Below, piece by piece: positions 11,101 through 18,953 of a stretch of 64,000 bases of DNA. Below the pieces are notes generated by a model. It was not told where the DNA came from, ran no database searches, and saw nothing but the letters and a program-made list of their open reading frames with translations. Where the stretch lies: assembly GCF_010645075.1 (NCBI RefSeq), contig NZ_JAADZV010000004.1, forward strand, positions 248,001-312,000, in the 5' to 3' direction. How positions within the stretch are numbered: the stretch's first letter is position 1; every line of letters begins with the position of its first letter. Position numbers and translations under genes: made by a program. This DNA is from Flavobacterium limi. GTDB lineage: Bacteria; Bacteroidota; Bacteroidia; Flavobacteriales; Flavobacteriaceae.

Positions 11101-11905
11101 CGATTATCGGAAGCGGAATCTTTTTTTCTAAAGGAAACAATTGTTTTTCCAACGAAAACTGACCACCATGCGATCCGTTGCTCATCAAAGGATGATGAAT
11201 AGCTAAAACGACCGTTTTCTCCTGATTTTTATTTAAAATATTTTCAAGTTCATCAAAAAAATCTTCTCTGGTTTTAATGTCACAATTGTCATTTATCGTG
11301 GGGTGATTATCCCAGTCTTCCAGAAACCATTCACTGTCAACAGTAACTAATGTTGTGGTACTGTCAATTTTTACATCTTCAATCGGACAGGATTTTCTTG
11401 GCATAAATGCTTTTTTATCATTTAAATATTTGGTCACAAAATCGGCCTGACGTTCCAGGCCTTTGATTCCGTTATACCAATCGTGATTTCCAGGAATCAC
11501 AATTGTTTTCCCCTTAAATCCTTTGGTTAACTTTAATTGATTTGTCAGTTTTTCTTCTGCTAAAGCTACCTCTGAAGCATCACCTTTTTCAGGAAAACCT
11601 TTTGGATAAATATTATCCCCTAAAAACAATAAAGTTGCTTTTTTATTTGACTTTTTTAGTTTTTGATGCAACAATTGCAAAGTTTGCTGAGCCTGCTCTT
11701 CATCGGCATTTCCTGCGTCGCCAACTAAATAAAACGTGTGTGCAATTTTTATGGTATCTGTTGCGTTTTGTGTATCACCGGCAGTCACATTTTTTCCGTA
11801 TTGCGCTTTATGTGTTGCACACGAAATGATAAGTAAAGCAGTGAATATTGCGAAAGCAAATTTTTTAATCTTGGCAATAAAATGATTATCCAAAAACAAT
11901 TTCAT
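8171..11905 (-). CDS. Metallophosphoesterase / kinase-like / outer-membrane barrel fusion protein
   Basis: 1,244 residues with a lipoprotein-type N-terminus (LLIISC, Cys29). Residues 55-380 are a calcineurin-like metallophosphoesterase with every metal motif: GDAG (62-65), GDN (96-98), GNHD (139-142), HH (237-238) and GHDH (313-316). Residues 895-1244 are a beta-barrel of the bacterial surface antigen (BamA/D15-like) type ending in AAYSF. The middle, about 450-770, has kinase-like marks: a Gly-rich loop with REGGGHQS (456-463), MRAMKKS (478-484), IGDWDRHSD (619-627) and PIPRDRDQAF (644-653). This order recalls HipA/Fam20-type kinases, which is inference. The whole protein should sit in the outer membrane. 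The only divergent neighbour starts 26 bases away. Substrates are unknown. Confidence 0.85.
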   Translation of the reverse strand: MKLFLDNHFIAKIKKFAFAIFTALLIISCATHKAQYGKNVTAGDTQNATDTIKIAHTFYLVGDAGNADEEQAQQTLQLLHQKLKKSNKKATLLFLGDNIYPKGFPEKGDASEVALAEEKLTNQLKLTKGFKGKTIVIPGNHDWYNGIKGLERQADFVTKYLNDKKAFMPRKSCPIEDVKIDSTTTLVTVDSEWFLEDWDNHPTINDNCDIKTREDFFDELENILNKNQEKTVVLAIHHPLMSNGSHGGQFSLEKQLFPLEKKIPLPIIGSFINLLRKTSGASPQDLQNKQYTIYSKRIKTLLQKQKNVIVVSGHDHNLQYISKENIRQIISGAGSKSEAARAINSTDFSYGGNGYATLTLYKSGDAKVAFFGNENNKEKMLFEQEIIKAKEFNWASDVSNKFPERIKSSIYTPEMTDKSGFHKFLFGKHYRKYYSMPVEAKIATTDTLKGGLKPIREGGGHQSVSLRMSDPKGREYVMRAMKKSATVFLQSVAFKDQYVVNDFQNTYTENFLLDFYTTSHPYAPFVTASMSDQIGLSHTNPILYYIPKQEGLKEFNSNFGDQLYMVEERPADNHLDAKNFGNPSNIISTDDMMKNLHKDEKYTVDEKEYIKARLFDILIGDWDRHSDQWRWGEYKKGDKVIYKPIPRDRDQAFVKYDGALLSLLMNIPALRHMRTFKGDKINVKWLGREPYPMDLAFLRTAEEKDWLEQAKYIQENLSDPDIDKAFKNMPKEVQDETVEDIKQKLKSRKKDLQKYASEYFNVLSRTVMMAGTDKKDKFVLNHNAKKSIEIQVFRVKKEGEELLYTKTVTDAKTKNLWIYGLDDNDVFQVIGNQKSKIKIRLIGGQNNDTYNIENGKKVIVYDFKSKENTYNLDSKTKTQLTDDYDVNLYNYEKPKYNVVAGLPNIGFNPDDGVKVGINLNYTVNNFKQNPYTQKHTFNGFYYFATGGLEFNYAAHFPGLLGRWVIDLDSQYTTPNFAMNYFGYGNETENDDRDFGMDFNRVRIRKFSVAGAIRHVGRYGSEFSLQPIFQRMTVEETDDRFIDLPGIVNPKVFDSQNYGSLKVKYVFKNADFAAKPTLGIHFMISGMWTTNLTDTEQNFPTLESILGFTHKIDHNGKLVLSTSFKGKAILNNNFDFYHGAFLGGDTDLRGYRNERFLGDSYFSQSTDLRLSIGKIHRTVAPLTYGILGGFDYGRIWLDGENSKKWHQDYGGGLWLNAINILTARISYFQSPEERGRVVFGAAYSF

Positions 11906-11931
11906 AATTTAGTCGTATAAAAATATTCTAT

Positions 11932-13110
11932 ATGAATTTAGTAGAACAATCCGAAGATTTCGTTACTAATTTACTCAAAGATAAACTATCTGCCTTATAT
12001 TCTTACCATAATTTTAGTCATACTCAAAGTGTGGTTAATGCAACTTTAGAGCTTTGTGAAAAGGAAAATATAGGTTCTAATGAAAGGGAATTACTTTTAA
12101 TTGCCGCCTGGTTTCATGATACGGGGTATATCAGCGGATATGAAAACCATGAAACTGAAAGCATAAAAATTGCTGCTGAATTTTTAAAAGAAAGAAAACA
12201 GTCAGATGAATTCATAAAAAAAGTTGGAGACTTGATTTCGGCTACAGCCAAAGAATACATTCCTAAAAGTCATTTAGAAAAGATAATTAAAGATGCAGAT
12301 TTCATTCATATCATCAGTCCCGAATATACTAGCACGTGTGAATTATTGCGTCTTGAATTAAAAAACACGGGAATTGTCGATTTTTCTAATTTAGAATGGG
12401 CGACAGAAAATTTCAATTTTTTAATGACAAAACATCGCTTTTACACAGATTATGCCCAAAAAAAATGGCAGCCTTTAAAAGAAAAAAACCTTGTAAAAAT
12501 TCAAAAAAAAATCAATAAACAAGAAACAAAAGTGGCTCTTGCTGTTGAAGAAGAAACCAAAAAAAAGGAAAAATCAGAAAAAACAGATCGTGGTGTTGAC
12601 ACATTATTTCGTGTTACTTTAGGAAACCATACACGTTTAAGCGGAATTGCTGACAGCAAGGCGAATATTCTATTGTCTGTAAATGCAATTATTATTTCAA
12701 TTGCGCTTTCTTCTATTATCCCAAAATTAGATAGTCCTAAAAATGCCCATTTAGTAATTCCTACATTCATAATGCTGATGTCAAGTGTAATTACCATTAT
12801 TTTCGCCATTTTATCGACAAGACCAAAAGTAACCTCAGGTTTCTTTACACGTGAAGATGTTGAGGCCAAAAAAGTCAATCTGATGTTTTTTGGCAATTTT
12901 TACAAAATGCCTTTACAGGAATACGACTGGGCAATGAATGAAATGCTGAAAGACCGAGATTATTTGTACTCTACAATGATAAAAGATTTGTACTATTTAG
13001 GTCTGGTTTTACAGCGAAAATATAATCTGCTCCGAATTGCTTATAACTTTTTTATGATTGGAATTATTATTACAGTAATTGCTTTTGTTATCGCATTTAA
13101 ATCAATTTAA
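11932..13110 (+). CDS. HD-domain phosphohydrolase fused to Pycsar-type (PycTM) membrane effector
   Basis: 392 residues. Residues 20-180 are an HD domain with metal ligands H30, H62-D63 and D121 (motifs NFSHT, FHDTGY, KDADFIH). A charged linker (about 180-220) leads to a C-terminal domain that matches the PycTM/DUF5706 effector family: TLFRVTLGNHTRLSGIADSK, two hydrophobic segments (247-263, 274-294), the GNFYKMPLQEYDWAM region and a last membrane helix (372-390). In Pycsar anti-phage systems PycTM effectors bind cyclic pyrimidine nucleotides and damage the membrane. Here no cyclase of the usual kind is next to it, and an HD phosphodiesterase is built in, so the activity may be different or self-limiting. 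It converges with the GAF gene, 15 bases apart. Confidence 0.85.
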   Translation: MNLVEQSEDFVTNLLKDKLSALYSYHNFSHTQSVVNATLELCEKENIGSNERELLLIAAWFHDTGYISGYENHETESIKIAAEFLKERKQSDEFIKKVGDLISATAKEYIPKSHLEKIIKDADFIHIISPEYTSTCELLRLELKNTGIVDFSNLEWATENFNFLMTKHRFYTDYAQKKWQPLKEKNLVKIQKKINKQETKVALAVEEETKKKEKSEKTDRGVDTLFRVTLGNHTRLSGIADSKANILLSVNAIIISIALSSIIPKLDSPKNAHLVIPTFIMLMSSVITIIFAILSTRPKVTSGFFTREDVEAKKVNLMFFGNFYKMPLQEYDWAMNEMLKDRDYLYSTMIKDLYYLGLVLQRKYNLLRIAYNFFMIGIIITVIAFVIAFKSI

Positions 13111-13125
13111 TTTACCTTTAGAGGT

Positions 13126-15492
13126 TTATTTTAATTCATCTAACAAGTCCTGATACGTGATTTTTTGAGCAATTGGGTTTTCAGTATTATTTATAACTTT
13201 TACACGAATTGCTCTTAATCCTGAAACACCTTGTAAATCTTCAACTTCAAATTGTTCAATAGCAGGTTCGAGAATTTTTTTGTGTTGCAAATATTTAATG
13301 TATTTTAAATATTCCGTTTCCTCACTATTTTGTGTATAGACTATTGTAATTTTTTCTTTTTCTGTAATCCTGTCGCTTGTACCTTTGATATTTGATTTAT
13401 CAATTCTTTTTTTGACAACTTCATAACGAGCATTGTAGGTCCCATCAACGTCAAAACGTTTTTCATCCATTCTAAAACGAATTGAAAGAGGGGCGCTAAA
13501 AACTAAAATCAGAGACGTTACATCCAATTCGTATGGCAAAGAAGCCTTGAGTTGATGGTGCTCTAATTCCATTTCACATAAAGTCTGTAATTGCCATAAA
13601 CGAAGATTATGTAAATACATCATATCAAAAGTTCTCGCAGGCGTAATAGATGCACCAATATATAAATTATGTTCAACACCATCCGTTTTGAAACGTTCAT
13701 AATAATGTGGATAGATTTGCTGGGCTTCAATTTGTTTTTTGTCTAAAACAGACGCTAATTTTTTATTTACAATAGACATTGCATTATCAAATTTCTTTCT
13801 TTCCTGATAAAATAAGCCAGATTTTTCATCCAGACTCTCAAAATACAATTGTTCTAATTTTTCGCTTTTAGCCGAGTCTTTCGTATTTTTTAGAATAGGA
13901 TGAATTTCTTCTTCAATATAATGCTGAACATGCTGTTCTGTATCTGCTTTTAAAGGTAATTCCAATTCCTGAAGCATTGATTCTAATTCAAACTTTCGCT
14001 GTTCTAACAACATTAAATTTGCATCAGACTTATGGCCTGCAAAAATTTCCAAAAGTGCTGTAAGCTGATTTTTTAAATCCTTCTTTACCGTATCATTTCT
14101 ATGTTCGGATGAACCTTTAATGTCAATTTGTCCATATAACGGATACACATCTTTAAAAACAATTTCTTTAAAAATATAATCTTTAGAATGATTAATATTC
14201 TGGAAATAATTTTGTGATTCTTTTTTAAATTTCCAATATACACTGGGATGTATTGTAGTATATTCCCGTTGGATAATAGCTTCAACCTGATGTTGCATAT
14301 CGGTATTATAACGATCAATAGTATCTGTCAGATAAGGCAAAATCAACTCTAGTTTTGTTGCATTTACGCTATTGAGTTCTCTTGGGTTTTGAGAAACAAT
14401 TTCAAGAACACCTAATAAATGATCATCTTTGACAATTGGCGCAAATATACAACTGTTTATATTTTGATTAAGCAAATGGTTTCCTAATCTTTCATTTCCG
14501 GCTTTCTGAGAAAATTTCTCTACATTTGAAATTACAAAAGGCTCCTTTTTATCTAACAGGTTTTCGAAAGAACATCCAAATAGGGCATTTTTACAATCTA
14601 CTTCCTCATTATCCGAAAGTAAGAAACTATGCATTTTGGTATCAAATTTTGCCGGCCTGTTAAATTTTTCTTCTTCAGGACTGTAAATTATAAATCCGAA
14701 TCTTAATCCCGGAATCTTAAATAATGATATAAAAATAGACTCAATAATATCCGTTGGAGTAACTGTATCATCTGGCTTTAACAGATTACTTTTTAAATTA
14801 GAAACGGCATTTTCTGTAGTTGCATCAAATAAAGATATAATTCCAAAACCTTTTAAAATCCAGCTTCCAACCGGAAACTTTGATTTCCATAATTCAATAT
14901 CATTATAGTTGTCGATTAACAAATCGATATCATCCTGTGACAATTCCACTGAATTTTCGGCTGGAATAATTTCCATAAAATCAGCATTATACAAAATACG
15001 GTAATGTCTTTCCACTCCGTTTTCATCTGGTATGTCGTAAAAAAAGGGCTTATTAAAATCTATGTGTTTTTTGTAATAGTAGCTTAAAATAAGACAGCAA
15101 TTATTAATATAAAACTGATGATCATCAAAATCACGAATTTCCATATCAAATTTTGAACCCGCATTGTTCAAAATTTTCCTGAATCGCTCTGTATAATTAA
15201 ATGTTAAGTTCTGAAAAGGAATGGTAACTGCTTTAATTTCGTTATTCGTTAAAGCTGTTGGGAATAAATCTGCTAACAGGTTCTTTATCAGATTTTCATT
15301 TTTCTGAATAATATTATAATCTTCAATTCCTGTCCTAAATTCCGGCAGAGGTTCTATTTCCTTTAGAATTGCTTTTGCATAATTTGATCGATAATCAACA
15401 TCTGACATGGCAATTTCTTCGAAAGATTCAATTAGTTTATGAAATGATATTATAGTTCTGAAAGGGCTTTCTTTAAACAAATGAGTGTTCAT
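13126..15492 (-). CDS. GAF-domain protein of unknown function
   Basis: 788 residues, no signal peptide, cytoplasmic. A GAF-like sensor region lies around residues 215-395 (SWILKGFGIISLFDAT, SCIFAPIVKDDHLLGVLEIVS). Then comes a block VYPLYGQIDIKGSSEHRND near 450-470, coiled-coil-rich helices (about 480-620), and a C-terminal segment with basic, strand-rich sequence. I do not recognise an output domain; the DIKGSS block looks conserved and functional but I cannot name it. It is transcribed alone, leftward, convergent with the HD-PycTM gene. A role in sensing a small ligand is inferred from the GAF fold only. Confidence 0.75.
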   Translation of the reverse strand: MNTHLFKESPFRTIISFHKLIESFEEIAMSDVDYRSNYAKAILKEIEPLPEFRTGIEDYNIIQKNENLIKNLLADLFPTALTNNEIKAVTIPFQNLTFNYTERFRKILNNAGSKFDMEIRDFDDHQFYINNCCLILSYYYKKHIDFNKPFFYDIPDENGVERHYRILYNADFMEIIPAENSVELSQDDIDLLIDNYNDIELWKSKFPVGSWILKGFGIISLFDATTENAVSNLKSNLLKPDDTVTPTDIIESIFISLFKIPGLRFGFIIYSPEEEKFNRPAKFDTKMHSFLLSDNEEVDCKNALFGCSFENLLDKKEPFVISNVEKFSQKAGNERLGNHLLNQNINSCIFAPIVKDDHLLGVLEIVSQNPRELNSVNATKLELILPYLTDTIDRYNTDMQHQVEAIIQREYTTIHPSVYWKFKKESQNYFQNINHSKDYIFKEIVFKDVYPLYGQIDIKGSSEHRNDTVKKDLKNQLTALLEIFAGHKSDANLMLLEQRKFELESMLQELELPLKADTEQHVQHYIEEEIHPILKNTKDSAKSEKLEQLYFESLDEKSGLFYQERKKFDNAMSIVNKKLASVLDKKQIEAQQIYPHYYERFKTDGVEHNLYIGASITPARTFDMMYLHNLRLWQLQTLCEMELEHHQLKASLPYELDVTSLILVFSAPLSIRFRMDEKRFDVDGTYNARYEVVKKRIDKSNIKGTSDRITEKEKITIVYTQNSEETEYLKYIKYLQHKKILEPAIEQFEVEDLQGVSGLRAIRVKVINNTENPIAQKITYQDLLDELK

Positions 15493-15600
15493 CTGACATA
15501 TAGTTTAGAATGCAAAATTAGTAATTAAGTCCATCTGACGCTTTATTTCTTTAATTTATTTAATTATAAACGTTATTACTCAATTTGATAAAAACAAAAA

Positions 15601-15624
15601 AAAGTCCTCAAAAGAGGACTTTTA
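15601..15624 (-). terminator. rpsT terminator
   Basis: A perfect 10-base stem (15601-15610 with 15615-15624) with an AAAA loop and GC-rich core. It is followed on the minus strand by a run of T, 25 bases after the rpsT stop. Confidence 0.9.
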
Positions 15625-15649
15625 TATATATTTGATAAATTGAATTTAA

Positions 15650-15901
15650 TTACAATTTAGCAACATGTTTCGTTAATTTTGACTTCAGGTTAGAAGCTTT
15701 GTTATCGTGGATGATGTTCTTTTTAGCTAATTTATCAATCATAGAGATTACAGTTGATAATTTTGCAGCAGCATCAGTTTTATCGGTAGATAATCTTAAC
15801 GCTTTGATAGCATTACGAGTAGTTTTATGCTGATATCTGTTAAGAACTCTTCTTTTTTCGTTACTTCTGATTCTTTTTAATGCTGACTTATGATTTGCCA
15901 T
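15650..15901 (-). CDS. rpsT: 30S ribosomal protein bS20
   Basis: 83 residues, the normal size for bS20. It starts MANHKSALKRIRSNEKRR, the family's hallmark, and is Lys/Arg/Ala-rich and helical throughout. It binds 16S rRNA in the small subunit and assists early assembly. It is transcribed alone, with its own strong hairpin terminator just downstream. The two tRNA-Glu genes lie upstream on the same strand. Confidence 0.98.
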   Translation of the reverse strand: MANHKSALKRIRSNEKRRVLNRYQHKTTRNAIKALRLSTDKTDAAAKLSTVISMIDKLAKKNIIHDNKASNLKSKLTKHVAKL

Positions 15902-16053
15902 TTCTTTTAATTTTAGATGTAATAATTATTATAAATACTAGTTAAAAAAGAAAAACCTCCCACAACTGCTAAACAATCACTTTGGTTTTAACTAATAAAA
16001 TAAAAACAGAGACACCAATTTTTATTTTATAAAACTTATTTACAACTATTTTG

Positions 16054-16125
16054 TAGTCCGTGGGGGAATCGAACCCCCCTTACCAGGATGAAAACCTGGC
16101 GTCCTAACCGATAGACGAACGGACC
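16054..16125 (-). tRNA. tRNA-Glu (TTC)
   Basis: 72 bases. The acceptor GGTCCGT pairs with ACGGACT, the anticodon stem CCAGG/CCTGG encloses a loop with TTC, and the T-arm is GGGGG-TTCGATT-CCCCC. CCA is not encoded. Confidence 0.97.
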
Positions 16126-16167
16126 TTAATTTCTAAGCTGAAAACTTTCAATATGCAATATAACTTG

Positions 16168-16239
16168 TAGTCCGTGGGGGAATCGAACCCCCCTTACCAG
16201 GATGAAAACCTGGCGTCCTAACCGATAGACGAACGGACC
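16168..16239 (-). tRNA. tRNA-Glu (TTC), second identical copy
   Basis: Same 72-base sequence as the copy at 16054-16125, same strand, separated by 42 bases. It is a tandem duplication that gives two identical tRNA-Glu genes, probably in one transcript. Confidence 0.97.
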
Positions 16240-16316
16240 ATGCTTCTCTAATGCGGATGCAAAGATACATCTATTTTTTAGTTGCACAATAGTTGAAGCA
16301 AAAAAAAATATTTTTT

Positions 16317-17795
16317 TTAATATGCCTTAGCAAATAACACTCTTTTTGTAGAAGGATTTCCAGTAAACACACAGCTTCCCGCCTCTTCTACATGACTTAA
16401 AGGTATACAACGAATTGTAGCTTTTGTCAAGTCTTTTATTTTCTCTTCAGTAGCAGCTGTCCCATCCCAATGAGCCGAAACAAAACCTCCTTTACCATCT
16501 AAAACGTCCTTAAATTCCTCAAAACTATTCACTTCGGTAATATGTTGATTTCGATAGTCTAATGCTTTATTGAATAAATCGGCCTGAATCTGTTCTAAAA
16601 GATCATTTACATAATTCACGATTCCTTCGCCAGAAACTGTCTCTTTTGTCAATGTATCACGTCTCGCAACCTCAAAAGTACCGTTTTCTAAATCTTTTGG
16701 ACCTACTGCAATTCGAACCGGCACTCCTTTTAATTCCCATTCAGCAAACTTAAATCCTGGTTTTTGTGTAGTCCTGTCGTCATATTTAACTGAAATCCTT
16801 AACTTTTTAAGCTTAGCCGTTAAGTCATTAACTGCAACCGTAATTTCAGCTAATTGATCATCTGTTTTGTAAATTGGCACAATTACAACTTGTATAGGTG
16901 CTAGATTTGGAGGCAAAACCAATCCCTGATCATCAGAGTGTGTCATTACCAAAGCCCCCATTAAACGAGTTGAAACCCCCCATGAGGTACCCCAAACATA
17001 CTCTTGTTTCCCTTCTGCATTAGCAAACTTTACATCAAATGCTTTAGCAAAATTCTGCCCTAAAAAGTGAGATGTTCCCGCCTGCAATGCTTTTCCGTCC
17101 TGCATTAAAGCTTCAATACAATACGTCTCATCAGCTCCGGCAAAACGCTCCGTTTCAGTTTTTATACCTTTTACAACCGGAATCGCCATAAAGTTTTCCA
17201 CAAAATCAGCATAAACGTTCATCATTTTTTCAGACTCCTCTACTGCTTCAGCTTTTGTTGCATGAGCCGTATGTCCTTCCTGCCATAAAAACTCCGCAGT
17301 TCTTAAAAACAAACGTGTACGCATTTCCCAACGCACTACATTAGCCCATTGATTAATCAACAAAGGCAAATCTCTATAAGACTGTACCCACCCTTTATAT
17401 GTAGACCAGATAATTGCCTCACTTGTTGGACGAACAATAAGTTCCTCCTCTAATTTAGCATTCGGATCAACCATTAATTTCCCTTGTTTGTCAGGATCAT
17501 TTTTTAATCTGTAATGTGTTACGATAGCACATTCTTTTGCAAATCCTTCTGCATTTTTTTCTTCAGCCTCAAACATGCTTTTTGGCACAAATAAAGGAAA
17601 GTATGCGTTTTGATGTCCAGTTTCTTTAAACATTCTGTCTAACTCAGCCTGCATTTTTTCCCAAATAGCATATCCGTATGGTTTAATTACCATACATCCT
17701 CTAACTCCTGAATTTTCAGCTAAATCTGCTTTAACAACCAGCTCGTTATACCATTTCGAATAATCTTCTGATCTTGTAGTGAGGTTCTTGCTCAT
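16317..17795 (-). CDS. proS: Prolyl-tRNA synthetase
   Basis: 492 residues, the short archaeal/eukaryotic-like ProRS form without the inserted editing domain found in E. coli. Class II motifs are visible: motif 2 region [20 protein letters not shown] and motif 3 region [20 protein letters not shown], with the proline-binding TSE (RPTSEAIIW). The C-terminal anticodon-binding domain ([12 protein letters not shown]) and the end VLFAKAY fit this type. It charges tRNA-Pro with proline in the cytoplasm. A clear TTG-N17-TAnnTTTG promoter lies upstream. The start MSKNLTTR is the family's. Confidence 0.97.
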   Translation of the reverse strand: MSKNLTTRSEDYSKWYNELVVKADLAENSGVRGCMVIKPYGYAIWEKMQAELDRMFKETGHQNAYFPLFVPKSMFEAEEKNAEGFAKECAIVTHYRLKNDPDKQGKLMVDPNAKLEEELIVRPTSEAIIWSTYKGWVQSYRDLPLLINQWANVVRWEMRTRLFLRTAEFLWQEGHTAHATKAEAVEESEKMMNVYADFVENFMAIPVVKGIKTETERFAGADETYCIEALMQDGKALQAGTSHFLGQNFAKAFDVKFANAEGKQEYVWGTSWGVSTRLMGALVMTHSDDQGLVLPPNLAPIQVVIVPIYKTDDQLAEITVAVNDLTAKLKKLRISVKYDDRTTQKPGFKFAEWELKGVPVRIAVGPKDLENGTFEVARRDTLTKETVSGEGIVNYVNDLLEQIQADLFNKALDYRNQHITEVNSFEEFKDVLDGKGGFVSAHWDGTAATEEKIKDLTKATIRCIPLSHVEEAGSCVFTGNPSTKRVLFAKAY

Positions 17796-17848
17796 ATTGA
17801 ATAGTTTGGCACAAATTTTGTTTTATTTTTTTTAACTAAATAGTTTCG

Positions 17849-17876
17849 CAAAACTAACTATTTTTGTAATGTGCAA
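17849..17876 (-). promoter_or_regulatory. proS promoter
   Basis: On the minus strand there is TTG (17874-17876), exactly 17 bases, then TAGTTTTG (17849-17856). This is a full match to the flavobacterial consensus, about 55 bases before the proS start. Confidence 0.6.
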
Positions 17877-17896
17877 CAATAAAAAACACCACAGAT

Positions 17897-18907
17897 ATGA
17901 AAACTTCTATATACCTCCGACAAAATTCAGTTTATTTTTATACCATTGGAATACTGAGTTTACTACTAACATCTTGTGGCTCTTACCAAAATTCATCCTA
18001 TAATAATGATGGGGTTTACGGTAACTCAACCACTTATGCACAGACAAATTCTACAAATAATCAATATAAAGATTATTTTAAATCACTGCAAAATGACGGA
18101 ATGCCTACTGAAATATTCACTGATGTAGACAGCTACGGCAGTTATGCAGAAAACGACAGCATACAGGTTGCTTCAGCAACAGCTTATCCTGCATGGGGAA
18201 GCAGCAATTCTGAAGTATCTGTTAATGTGTATTCTGATCCTTTCTGGTCCGCGGGATTCGGTTTCGGATGGGGATACCCTTATTATGGATGGGGTTACGG
18301 CGGCAACTTCTGGGGATACCCTGGTTATGGTTGGGGATACCCTGGTTACTGGGGTCCAGGATGGGCATATTCCGGATACTGGGGGCCTGGTTATGGATAT
18401 TGGGGAGGTGGTTACGGATATAATAACTACTCTTATAATTACGGAAGAAGAGGATCTACTGCATATTATGGCGGAAGAAATTATACTTCCAACAGAAGTT
18501 ATAACACTAATAGAAATTACACTTCTAACAGAAGCTATAATACAAATAGAAACTATACTTCTAACAGAAATTACACCACTAACAGAAGCTACTCAAACAG
18601 ACAAAACAGCTATTCAGATTATAGAAGAGAATCCTCTGTAAACAGAAGATCAAACCCTACATTTACAGACAGAAGGAGCTCAGCTCCAAGCAACAGTAGT
18701 TATGACTCAGGAAGAAGATCAAACACAACTACCAATAGAAACTACAATTACAACAATAGCAGTAACAATTCGTCCAGAAGCTATTCGACACCCAGCTCTT
18801 CATCGTCTCGTTCCTACAACAGCAGCGGAGGCGGCGGAAGCATGAGATCGTCTAGCGGCAGTGGCGGTGGCGGAAGATCATACGGCGGTGGAGGCGGAAG
18901 AAGGTAA
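17897..18907 (+). CDS. Gly/Tyr/Trp-rich repeat lipoprotein
   Basis: 336 residues with a lipoprotein signal ending LLLTSC. After a Ser/Asn-rich region there is a segment of about 55 residues dominated by Gly, Tyr, Trp and Pro (WGYPGYGWGYPGYWGPG). It is followed by an Asn/Arg/Ser/Tyr-rich tract with 12-residue repeats (NYTSNRSYNTNR) and a Gly/Ser tail ending in Arg. Low complexity throughout suggests a disordered surface or cell-envelope protein. The function is not known. It is followed after 46 bases by the FadL-like outer-membrane protein gene. Its start is divergent from proS. Confidence 0.8.
   Translation: MKTSIYLRQNSVYFYTIGILSLLLTSCGSYQNSSYNNDGVYGNSTTYAQTNSTNNQYKDYFKSLQNDGMPTEIFTDVDSYGSYAENDSIQVASATAYPAWGSSNSEVSVNVYSDPFWSAGFGFGWGYPYYGWGYGGNFWGYPGYGWGYPGYWGPGWAYSGYWGPGYGYWGGGYGYNNYSYNYGRRGSTAYYGGRNYTSNRSYNTNRNYTSNRSYNTNRNYTSNRNYTTNRSYSNRQNSYSDYRRESSVNRRSNPTFTDRRSSAPSNSSYDSGRRSNTTTNRNYNYNNSSNNSSRSYSTPSSSSSRSYNSSGGGGSMRSSSGSGGGGRSYGGGGGRR
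18479..18586 (+). repeat. 36-base tandem repeat inside the lipoprotein gene
   Basis: Three consecutive 36-base units encode NYTSNRSYNTNR, NYTSNRSYNTNR and NYTSNRNYTTNR. The codons vary at third positions, so the repeat is better kept in protein than in DNA. Confidence 0.85.
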
Positions 18908-18953
18908 CATTTTACTTCTTTGGCCATCTAAGTAAATACTAAATTAAACCAAA

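Noticed and set aside
12501..12896. A 131-codon frame on the minus strand opposite the HD-PycTM gene
   Set aside because: Antisense to a well-supported gene, without motifs or a start context.
18479..18586. CRISPR-like array
   Set aside because: The 36-base units are contiguous with no spacers and are in frame in a lipoprotein gene.
18144..18641. A 165-codon frame on the plus strand within the Gly/Tyr-rich gene
   Set aside because: It is the shifted frame of a low-complexity gene; the translated sequence has no domain and the true frame has a signal peptide and repeats.
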